From NCBI GenBank assembly GCA_910578735.1, contig CAJTSQ010000003.1, positions 73,316 through 137,315 of the forward strand: DNA of 64,000 nucleotides, read 5' to 3'. A program made the translations under genes and the position numbers. This DNA is from an uncultured Oscillospiraceae bacterium (GTDB lineage: Bacteria; Bacillota; Clostridia; Oscillospirales; Oscillospiraceae). Position 1 is the stretch's first letter. Each line of letters starts with the position of its first letter. This document shows positions 34,108-40,596 of this stretch, piece after piece. Below the pieces are notes generated by a model. That model did no database searches, was not told the origin of the DNA, and was given only the letters and a program-made list of their open reading frames with translations.

Positions 34108-35577
34108 TCACTCTATAAAATCGTCCGGGTCGATGGGTTCTTCGGCCGTGCCGGCCGCCCGGCGGGCCCGGAGCGCCGCGATCTGTTCCGCATCCCCCTC
34201 GTCCCGGTAAAAGGCCTTTTTGATCTCCTCCTCAAAGTGCTGGATCACATTGCGCTTATTGGAGGTGGCTGCAGCCTTGGCCTCCGTGTCCAGCAGGGCG
34301 TGGAGCAGCTCCGGGAGCAAAACCTCCTCCGGGTACAGCTCCTGGCAGACCTTATGGAGCAGATGGGATTCCGGCGCGCCGAAATACTTGTTTTTGCTGA
34401 TGGTGCCGTCGGAATAGGGGGTTCCGGTGACCTCCTGATAGATACGGGGGAGGGCGTCGTCAAACTCGTGCTTTTCATCCAGCCAGATCTGCCGGATCAG
34501 CCGCAGCTCGTCCATGGAGATGAGCGGGACATTTCGGATGCGCTCCGGGCCGATCTCGTGGACCAGCTTTTCCACTTCCAGCAGCCTGCGGAGAAAGTAC
34601 TCCCGGGTCTGCTTGGTGTAGGGGCCGTGGACCAGACGATTGTTATACCAGGTCAGCCGGCCATCTTTCCGGCGGAAGTCCCGGCGGGCCCGGTCGGTGG
34701 CCCGGTCCGCCGCAATGTCGTTGCGGAACTCCAGCATGGGCAGCATCCAGGATTTCTCCTCGTCGTTTTGGATCATGGCCTCCATGGATTTGTCCTTGGA
34801 GACGATGGTGCACACCCAGCAGCCAAAGCGGCTGTTGCCGCAGCTAGGGGTGGATTTATCAATGACCAGGGGGCACTCCCCGTCGGCGGAGGCTCCGCTG
34901 TACATAGCCATCAGGTCCTTGTTGGAGTGTCCCCAGGGGTTGGGCACCTGAAGGATGTACTGCCAGACGTTGTCGTTCAGCCAGTCCTCGATAGGGGTAA
35001 AGACATAGGAGTTGGGGAAGGAACCGTTGGGACTGAGGTGGGCGCGGTAGCGTTTTTTCTCGTACTGTTCCAGGGTGGTCTTCCGGGAGGCGCTCTCCGC
35101 CTTCCGGTTGCCCAGCACCATGATGGATTCGCTCTCTGCGTCCGTAATCATTTTAATGAACCGGTTGGAGGGATCAATCTTGATTCGGTCGGTACACCAG
35201 CGGAAGGCCCGGCGGGGATAGGGATAGCCCCGGCCGATCAGGTTGACCCAGAAGGTGTTGTTGGTGACGGGGGTCAGCCGGTGGGGGATGATAGGCAGCT
35301 TCTGCTCCTCGGCGGCGGCGCGCATTTTCTCCAGAGACTCCGTGGCCCAGAGGGCCACCACAGGGGACTCTACCAGTGTGTCGGTATTGATGACGTGGAC
35401 GGTCTTTCTGCGCTGTTCCGGAGGCAGTTCCTTCAGCGCGTACCAGACCAGCTGGACGATAGCGGTGGAGTCCTTGCCGCCGCTGTAGCCGCAGATCCAG
35501 GGGATCATATCCTCCAGATAGAGTTCCTTAATGGTCTCGGTGACAGCGCGGATGTCTTCCTTTGTCAGATTGGCCAT
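34108..35577 (-). CDS. dndC: DNA phosphorothioation sulfurtransferase DndC
   Basis: 489 residues. ATP-pyrophosphatase of the PAPS-reductase fold with PP-loop SGGKDS (32-37), which probably adenylates the DNA phosphate. Cys128 (WCTDRI) together with Cys235, Cys246, Cys253 and Cys256 (ECP, SCGNSRFGCWVC) can hold the 4Fe-4S cluster known for DndC. First gene of the dndC-D-E-A operon, with a consensus-like promoter 50 bases upstream and a weak GGGAAG ribosome binding site. No dndB repressor gene lies next to it. Transcription is divergent from metK. Confidence 0.95.
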   Translation of the reverse strand: MANLTKEDIRAVTETIKELYLEDMIPWICGYSGGKDSTAIVQLVWYALKELPPEQRRKTVHVINTDTLVESPVVALWATESLEKMRAAAEEQKLPIIPHRLTPVTNNTFWVNLIGRGYPYPRRAFRWCTDRIKIDPSNRFIKMITDAESESIMVLGNRKAESASRKTTLEQYEKKRYRAHLSPNGSFPNSYVFTPIEDWLNDNVWQYILQVPNPWGHSNKDLMAMYSGASADGECPLVIDKSTPSCGNSRFGCWVCTIVSKDKSMEAMIQNDEEKSWMLPMLEFRNDIAADRATDRARRDFRRKDGRLTWYNNRLVHGPYTKQTREYFLRRLLEVEKLVHEIGPERIRNVPLISMDELRLIRQIWLDEKHEFDDALPRIYQEVTGTPYSDGTISKNKYFGAPESHLLHKVCQELYPEEVLLPELLHALLDTEAKAAATSNKRNVIQHFEEEIKKAFYRDEGDAEQIAALRARRAAGTAEEPIDPDDFIE

Positions 35578-35610
35578 TGTGCTTCCCTGCCGTTCTAAGT
35601 AGTGGTGTCT

Positions 35611-35628
35611 GATTCGACAATTCTAATC
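35611..35628. promoter_or_regulatory. Possible operator at the dndC start site
   Basis: An imperfect dyad (GATTcGA ... TTCtAATC) lies just downstream of the -10, where transcription should begin. It could bind a repressor in place of the missing DndB control. Short and imperfect. Confidence 0.3.
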
Positions 35629-35657
35629 ATTATACTCCATCTCAGCCAAATTGTAAA
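35629..35657 (-). promoter_or_regulatory. Promoter of dndC-D-E-A
   Basis: Minus-strand TTTACA (35657-35652), 17-bp spacer, TATAAT (35634-35629). Near-consensus, so the modification genes should be expressed well and independently of the restriction operon, whose promoter lies more than 22 kb away. Confidence 0.82.
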
Positions 35658-35717
35658 CTGTTTTGAACCGGGATGCAGAACCCTTGGAAAAATCTTGAGA
35701 TAAGCGGCCAAAACCGC

Positions 35718-35747
35718 TTGACAAACGGCAAGGGCCTGCTTTATAAT
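35718..35747 (+). promoter_or_regulatory. Promoter of the SAM riboswitch-metK unit
   Basis: TTGACA (35718-35723), 18-bp spacer, TATAAT (35742-35747), divergent from the dndC promoter about 60 bp away. Confidence 0.82.
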
Positions 35748-35768
35748 TAGCCCAGACAACTGAATAGC

Positions 35769-35880
35769 CTTATCAAGAGCGGTGGAGGGAACGGCCCGAT
35801 GAAGCCCGGCAACCTGCGCAAACGAAGTTGATTTGAATGCGCAAGGTGCTAAATCCGGCGGTAGTGTATCGAAAGATGAG
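35769..35880 (+). promoter_or_regulatory. SAM-I riboswitch (S box)
   Basis: The leader has the S-box hallmarks in order: CTTATCAAGAGCGGTGGAGGGA, GATGAAGCCCGGCAACC, AAGGTGCTAAATCC and GAAAGATGAG. Binding of S-adenosylmethionine should favour the following terminator and shut off metK. Confidence 0.95.
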
Positions 35881-35896
35881 GGTGCAACCAGACATA

Positions 35897-35925
35897 ACGC
35901 TCCGCCGTCCGGCGGGGCGTTTTTT
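35897..35925 (+). terminator. Expression-platform terminator of the SAM riboswitch
   Basis: ACGCTCCGCC/GGCGGGGCGT stem followed by TTTTTT, between the aptamer and the metK start. Regulated, not constitutive. Confidence 0.88.
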
Positions 35926-35955
35926 GCGCTCCCCAGAAAAGAAAGGAGAAAAATT

Positions 35956-37137
35956 ATGGCAAAGAGACTCTTTACGTCCGAATCTGTAACCGAGGGACAT
36001 CCCGACAAAATCTGCGACCAAATCTCCGACGCGGTGCTGGACGCCATCTATGAGAAGGACCCCCAGGCCCGTGTGGCCTGTGAGACCACGGCTACCACCG
36101 GCCTGATCCATGTGATGGGGGAGATCACCACCTCCTGCTATGTGGATATCCCTAAAATTGCCCGCCAGGTAGTGGGGGAGATCGGCTACGACCGGGCCAA
36201 GTACGGCTTCGACTGCAACACCTGCGCGGTAATCACCTCCATCGACGAGCAGTCCGGCGACATCGCCATGGGGGTGGACAAGTGTCTGGAGGCCAAGGAG
36301 GGCAGCCAGGACGACGGCCTGGACAACGGCGCGGGGGACCAGGGCATGATGTTCGGCTACGCCTGCGACGAGACTCCGGAGCTGATGCCCCTGCCCATCT
36401 CCCTGGCACAGAAGCTGGCCATGCAGCTGACGAAGGTGCGCAAGGAGGGCCAGGTGGACTACCTGCGGCCCGATGGCAAGACCCAGGTGACGGTGGAGTA
36501 CGACGAGGACAACCGGCCCATCCGTGTGGATGCGGTGGTGGTCTCCACCCAGCACGGCCCCGAGGCGGAGCTGGAGCAGATTCGGAAGGACATGATCGAG
36601 CTGGTCATCAAGCCCATCATCCCCGCTGCTCTGCTGGACGAGGACACCAAGATTTATGTCAACCCCACCGGCCGCTTCGTCATCGGCGGCCCCCAGGGGG
36701 ATTCCGGCCTCACCGGGCGGAAGATCATCGTAGACACCTACGGCGGCTCTGCCCCCCACGGCGGCGGCGCCTTCTCCGGCAAGGACCCCACCAAGGTGGA
36801 CCGCTCCGCCGCCTACGCCGCCCGCTGGGTGGCCAAGAACGTGGTGGCCGCCGGCCTGGCCTCCCGCTGCCAGGTGCAGCTGGCCTACGCCATCGGCGTG
36901 GCCCGGCCCGTCTCCGTCCGGGTGGACACCTTCGGCACCGGCACGGTGGCCGATGCCAAACTGGAGGAGGCGGTAGAGAAGGTCTTCGACCTGCGCCCCG
37001 CCGCCATCATCCGGGACCTGGACCTGCGCAGGCCCATCTACCGCCAGCTGGCCGCCTACGGCCACTTCGGCCGGGAGGACCTGGGCGTGGCCTGGGAGAA
37101 GACCGACCGGGTGGATGCGCTGAAAGCTGCGCTGTAA
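35956..37137 (+). CDS. metK: S-adenosylmethionine synthetase
   Basis: Makes SAM from methionine and ATP in the cytoplasm. 393 residues, starting MAKRLFTSESVTEGHPDKICDQISD, with GAGDQGMMFGYA and the P-loop-like GGGAFSGKDPTKVDRS. Length and motifs are standard. AAAGGAG sets the ATG at 35956; the frame is open upstream through the riboswitch but that part is leader. Controlled by the SAM-I riboswitch, giving product feedback. It is a single-gene unit ending in a strong terminator. Confidence 0.97.
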   Translation: MAKRLFTSESVTEGHPDKICDQISDAVLDAIYEKDPQARVACETTATTGLIHVMGEITTSCYVDIPKIARQVVGEIGYDRAKYGFDCNTCAVITSIDEQSGDIAMGVDKCLEAKEGSQDDGLDNGAGDQGMMFGYACDETPELMPLPISLAQKLAMQLTKVRKEGQVDYLRPDGKTQVTVEYDEDNRPIRVDAVVVSTQHGPEAELEQIRKDMIELVIKPIIPAALLDEDTKIYVNPTGRFVIGGPQGDSGLTGRKIIVDTYGGSAPHGGGAFSGKDPTKVDRSAAYAARWVAKNVVAAGLASRCQVQLAYAIGVARPVSVRVDTFGTGTVADAKLEEAVEKVFDLRPAAIIRDLDLRRPIYRQLAAYGHFGREDLGVAWEKTDRVDALKAAL

Positions 37138-37158
37138 AATCGGCTGAAAGGATTCTTT

Positions 37159-37208
37159 GGGCTGTCGAAAAGCCAAAAAACGGCTTTTCGACAGCCCGAT
37201 TTTTTTAC
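37159..37208 (+). terminator. metK terminator
   Basis: Perfect 16-bp stem GGGCTGTCGAAAAGCC/GGCTTTTCGACAGCCC with a 7-nt loop, then ATTTTTTT. Confidence 0.93.
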
Positions 37209-37218
37209 TTTCCATAAA

Positions 37219-37247
37219 TAGACAATCGTGATTGTGTAGGGTAGAAT
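37219..37247 (+). promoter_or_regulatory. deoC promoter
   Basis: TAGACA (37219-37224), 17-bp spacer, TAGAAT (37242-37247), about 75 bases before the start codon. Confidence 0.6.
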
Positions 37248-37321
37248 AATACTGCAAAGAAGACCACCCGCCTGAAAAAAGAGACGATTTTGATAGGTTT
37301 GGCGGGGAAAGGAGCAAAAAT

Positions 37322-37966
37322 ATGGATCAAAATGAAATTTTGCGCCGGGTGGATCACACGATCCTCACGCCCACGGCCACTTGGGAGCAGGTAAAAACCG
37401 TCTGCGACGAAGGAAAACAGTTCGGTGTGGCCAGTGTCTGTATCCCGCCCCGCTATGTGAAGCGGGCCAACGGCTATGTGGGCGGCGGCCTGAAGATATG
37501 CACAGTGATTGGGTTTCCCAACGGTTATGCCACCCCTGAAACCAAGGTGTTCGAGACGGAGGATGCCATCCGGGACGGCGCGGACGAGATCGATGTGGTC
37601 ATCAACCAGGGCCTGGCCAAGGAGGGCGACTGGGAGGGAGTGCTGGCTGAGATCAGGGCTGTGAAGGAGTCCTGCAAGGGCCGCATCCTGAAGGTCATCG
37701 TCGAGGCCTGCAACTTTACCGAGGAGGAGAAGATTTCCCTGTGCCGGGTGGTGTCCATGTCCCGGGCGGAGTTTATCAAGACCTCCACCGGTTTTGCCTC
37801 CGGCGGGGCCACGGTGGAGGATGTCAGGCTCTTCCGGGAGCACATCAGCCCCGACATGCGGGTAAAGGCCGCCGGCGGCATCCGCACCTTTGAACAGGCC
37901 CAGGCCATGCTGGACGCCGGCGCGGACCGGATCGGGGCCAGCGCTCTGGTGGCCCTGATGAAGTGA
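37322..37966 (+). CDS. deoC: Deoxyribose-phosphate aldolase
   Basis: Splits 2-deoxyribose 5-phosphate into glyceraldehyde 3-phosphate and acetaldehyde in deoxynucleoside breakdown. 214 residues, a TIM barrel with the Schiff-base lysine Lys153 in EFIKTSTGF, Lys124 region ILKVIVEA, and KAAGGIRT near the C-terminus (second catalytic lysine). Length is normal. GGAAAGGAG precedes the ATG. It is a single gene between its own promoter and terminator, with no other deo genes beside it. Confidence 0.96.
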   Translation: MDQNEILRRVDHTILTPTATWEQVKTVCDEGKQFGVASVCIPPRYVKRANGYVGGGLKICTVIGFPNGYATPETKVFETEDAIRDGADEIDVVINQGLAKEGDWEGVLAEIRAVKESCKGRILKVIVEACNFTEEEKISLCRVVSMSRAEFIKTSTGFASGGATVEDVRLFREHISPDMRVKAAGGIRTFEQAQAMLDAGADRIGASALVALMK

Positions 37967-37970
37967 ATCA

Positions 37971-38020
37971 AAAAAAGGCGCTCCTGCCCGATTGCAGCAT
38001 CGGACAGGGGCGCCTTTTTT
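37971..38020 (+). terminator. deoC terminator
   Basis: AAAAAAGGCGC ... GGCGCCTTTTTT with an internal CCGAT/ATCGG extension; the flanking A and T runs allow action in both directions. Confidence 0.85.
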
Positions 38021-38071
38021 AATGTGATTGAGCAGTACAGCGGCGTGATTCCTCTTGTTCTGCGAAAAGAA

Positions 38072-38094
38072 GGGCCCCGCCGGCGGCGGGGCCC
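38072..38094 (-). terminator. Terminator of the PpiC foldase gene
   Basis: GGGCCCCGCC/GGCGGGGCCC with a 3-nt loop and a minus-strand TTCTTTT tail, 10 bases past the stop. Confidence 0.8.
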
Positions 38095-38104
38095 TTTGTG
38101 CTGC

Positions 38105-39613
38105 TTATACACCGATGAAGCTGATGCCTGCGCCCCGGCTGATCTCCCAGCCCTGGGTCACCTCTCCGGTGAGGGCCTCGTAGTCCTGGTCCTGAAGGGC
38201 GCTGCCGGCGGTCTGCCGCCAGACGGGGTCGTCGGTGGAGACGTAGTACATAATGTGCCAGCCGTAGTCGCTCTTGACCAGCTCCGCATCCCCGGCCTTC
38301 CGGGCGCTGTCGGTGGCCCAGTTCTTAAAGGGCTCCACGTAGGAGGAGGCGGGGGTGATGTTGGCGATCAGCCCGCCGTTGGCGGCAGAACCGCTGTCGG
38401 CGCTCTCGGTGGAGGCCAGGGTGGCAAAGGAGTCCTCGGTGGCCTCGCCGGACTCCCACTGGTCCAGCAGGGACTGGGCCTTCTCCTCGGCCTCGTCGTA
38501 CTCCTCCTGGGTGGGGGTCCCGGTTCCGGTCCCCGCCCGGACCAGGATGTGGCGCACGCTGTGGGTGGGCTCCTCGTCCCGGAACCGGTCGTGGAACAGA
38601 GCCACGTAGTAGTAACAGGAGTCGCTGCTCTCCCACTCCGCCAGGGTGACGTCTCCCGCCCGGCGGCTGCTGTCCATCAGCCATTCGGCGTAGGCGGAGG
38701 TGCTGATGCTGGAGCCGCTGGCCCGGCGGGAGAGATCGGAGCTGTACAGGTCATCGGCGTAGGACTCAGCCAGAGCCTCCGGGTCCGCGCCCCCCTCCAG
38801 CTTGGCCTTGACCTCCTCGGCCAGGGCCTTCTTGGCGGTTTTCTGTTCCTCCAGGGCGGCGGCCTTCTCCCCGTCGGTCATGGTGACGGGATTGCCTTGG
38901 CCGTCGGTGGTGGGGACGCTGGCCTGGAAGGTCAGCAGGGTGTAGGCATAGGTGTCCAGACTGCCGGCGTTGTCCTGGTAGTAGCCCTCGTAGTCGGTGT
39001 CGGGGTGGGTGATGGCGGCCAGCCGGCTGTCGGCGTAGTCAGAGGCCAAAAATTCCAGGTTGAGCAGGGTGACCAGCCGGTCGTAGGTCATGTGGGAGCC
39101 GAAGTTGGCCCGGATGAAGGCGTCCCGGCTGGCGTAGCCGCTGATCCAGCTGGAGTTCAGCTGGGCGAGGGTGGCGTCCAGATCGGTCTGGGCCTCCTGG
39201 GAGAGGGCGTAGCCCTCGCTGCTGGCCCTGGCGGCCAGAGCGGTGTTGTTGGCCAACTGTTCCACCGCCTGGTCCAGGAGATAGTCGTGCCAGCTCTGGC
39301 CCGTCTCCTGGTCGTATACCTGGTCCTTCACAGAGGCGGTGGGGAGAAAATCATAGCGGTTGGCGTGCCGGGAGTAGAGGGAGGTGTAGTAGTATTGCAG
39401 GTCGGCGGGGGTGTATTTGGTGCCGTTGATATTCACGGCGGTGAGATTGCGCTGGAGAACGCCGCTGTTCCAGAACATCAGGACGACGGCGGCCACCACA
39501 ACCACCACGCCGATCACAGTGTAGAGGGTCATAGCCCGGCGGTCCTTCTGTTCCTCACGGCGGCGATTCTCGTCCCGTTGGGCCCGGCTCTGAGCCTTTT
39601 TCTCTGTACTCAC
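38105..39613 (-). CDS. Membrane-anchored PpiC/PrsA-SurA-like peptidyl-prolyl isomerase
   Basis: 502 residues. A charged N-terminus (about 1-27) is followed by one membrane span (TLYTVIGVVVVVAAVVLMFW, about 29-48), so the body lies outside the membrane. A SurA_N-like helical region comes next and a parvulin domain lies near 345-455 (HSVRHILVRAG ... GGLIANITPASSYVEPFKNWA ... SDYGWHIMYYV). It probably helps fold secreted proteins. The ATG at 39613 is used; the upstream A/T-rich leader has only a weak ribosome binding site. It has its own promoter and terminator. Confidence 0.85.
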   Translation of the reverse strand: MSTEKKAQSRAQRDENRRREEQKDRRAMTLYTVIGVVVVVAAVVLMFWNSGVLQRNLTAVNINGTKYTPADLQYYYTSLYSRHANRYDFLPTASVKDQVYDQETGQSWHDYLLDQAVEQLANNTALAARASSEGYALSQEAQTDLDATLAQLNSSWISGYASRDAFIRANFGSHMTYDRLVTLLNLEFLASDYADSRLAAITHPDTDYEGYYQDNAGSLDTYAYTLLTFQASVPTTDGQGNPVTMTDGEKAAALEEQKTAKKALAEEVKAKLEGGADPEALAESYADDLYSSDLSRRASGSSISTSAYAEWLMDSSRRAGDVTLAEWESSDSCYYYVALFHDRFRDEEPTHSVRHILVRAGTGTGTPTQEEYDEAEEKAQSLLDQWESGEATEDSFATLASTESADSGSAANGGLIANITPASSYVEPFKNWATDSARKAGDAELVKSDYGWHIMYYVSTDDPVWRQTAGSALQDQDYEALTGEVTQGWEISRGAGISFIGV

Positions 39614-39678
39614 AGTTGATTCAGTCCTCTCGTTTCAATAAAATGAATGCCCCGGGGGCGGTTTGGCATTTCCGGGAC

Positions 39679-39707
39679 ATTATACTAAAAACTGCCCCTG
39701 ATTGCAA
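39679..39707 (-). promoter_or_regulatory. Promoter of the PpiC foldase gene
   Basis: Minus-strand TTGCAA (39707-39702), 17-bp spacer, TATAAT (39684-39679). Confidence 0.8.
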
Positions 39708-39756
39708 GAGGATGGGGGCAGTTTTACATTTTGTTTATAAATTGACCCGAAGGGGT

Positions 39757-39785
39757 AAAAAGACTGCGGCCTGACAGCCGCAGTC
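39757..39785 (-). terminator. Terminator after the 6S-like RNA
   Basis: GACTGCGGC/GCCGCAGTC stem with a 6-nt loop, then TTTTT on the minus strand. Confidence 0.85.
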
Positions 39786-39807
39786 CATTTGCCGGGAACA
39801 TGTTTTT

Positions 39808-40011
39808 ATAACCCCGCTCTGGCCGTGTGGACCCGTTTAAAACCTGCACGTAATGGCAGGTGGGTCGCCTCCACTGCGTTTTTCTGCTTCCAACGTCCAG
39901 CTGACCTCATAGGGGGCCGGGAGGCCTGCAAGCCGCGCCGTGAGGTGGGCGTCCCGTTTTAAAAATGTGGGTTTAAAAGAGCCCATCACGCACCGAGCAG
40001 GAAAGGGTTAT
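39808..40011 (-). ncRNA. ssrS: Candidate 6S RNA
   Basis: The space between the foldase gene and the DUF1292 gene has no gene but looks like a structured minus-strand RNA of about 204 nt. Its ends pair (ATAACCC with GGGTTAT, then GCTC with GAGC, then CGTG with CACG), enclosing an unpaired A/T-rich region (TTTTAAACCCACATTTTTAAAAC) and an inner hairpin ACCTGC...GCAGGT, that is, a long rod with a central bubble as in 6S RNA. A terminator follows at 39757. The 5' end overlaps the DUF1292 stop codon and no clear promoter is seen, so it may be processed from that transcript. Identification is by shape and length only. Confidence 0.5.
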
Positions 40012-40334
40012 GAAAGCTGGGATTCCTCGTCTTCATCCTGGAAAAAGCGCTCCATAAACAGCGCATACACCGCGTCCAGCTCCTCGTCGGAGTCCAGGGT
40101 GGACAGCAGTTCCTCGCCGTTTTCCTCGATGGCTTTCATGATGACCAGGCCATACTCCTCGTCGTCGGCATCCACATCCTTGGGCTCGCCGGTGGCCTCG
40201 TCTTCTTCCACAGCGGGGAACATGGCGTAGTAGGTAATGCCCTGATACTCCAGGGTATCCACCAGCTCCAGCTCAAAGTCGTTGCCGTCCTCGTCGGTGA
40301 CGGTGATAAAGTCAGGGCCGAAGTTGTCTTCCAT
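40008..40334 (-). CDS. DUF1292 (YrzB-like) protein
   Basis: 108 residues, very acidic. The pattern ITVTDEDGNDFELELVDTLEYQGITYYAMFPA followed by LVIMKAIEENGEELLSTLDSDEE is the DUF1292/YrzB family, small cytoplasmic proteins of unknown function widespread in Firmicutes, often near yrrK and ireB. AGGAGGGC precedes the ATG. The gene has its own promoter, and its stop overlaps the 5' end of the candidate 6S RNA. Confidence 0.9.
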   Translation of the reverse strand: MEDNFGPDFITVTDEDGNDFELELVDTLEYQGITYYAMFPAVEEDEATGEPKDVDADDEEYGLVIMKAIEENGEELLSTLDSDEELDAVYALFMERFFQDEDEESQLS

Positions 40335-40367
40335 AAGCGGATGCCCTCCTGTCTTTTTTACAACCCT

Positions 40368-40396
40368 ATTTTAACCCGTCTCCGAAAAAAATGCAA
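40368..40396 (-). promoter_or_regulatory. Promoter of the DUF1292 gene
   Basis: Minus-strand TTGCAT (40396-40391), 17-bp spacer, TAAAAT (40373-40368). Confidence 0.75.
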
Positions 40397-40457
40397 GAGG
40401 GAGGACCGGTAAATTTTAAGAAACTATGAAAAATCCGTAACAGTCCGGCGGCAAGGG

Positions 40458-40485
40458 TGGACAAGAATGAAAAATCTGGTATAAT
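40458..40485 (+). promoter_or_regulatory. Promoter of the penicillin-binding protein gene
   Basis: TGGACA (40458-40463), 16-bp spacer, TATAAT (40480-40485), with a leader of about 105 nt. Confidence 0.7.
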
Positions 40486-40596
40486 ACTTACAATAGGCGT
40501 GGTATCAGCCTGTGAGACCAGCAAGCCCGGACAGGGGCAGCCCTGTCCAGACCATCGGGCGGAGCCTGCTCTGCGGACCCGATTGGAGGTAATAAC

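Noticed and set aside
13269..35577. A complete standard Dnd restriction set (DndF, DndG, DndH) or a BREX/DISARM system
   Set aside because: None of the plus-strand proteins shows the expected features: no methylase, no PglZ, no phospholipase D, and the helicase set differs.
13000..36000. Integrase, transposase, attachment sites or direct repeats bounding the island
   Set aside because: No such gene or terminal repeat could be found by eye; the island lies between a K+ channel gene and metK with ordinary intergenic sequence.
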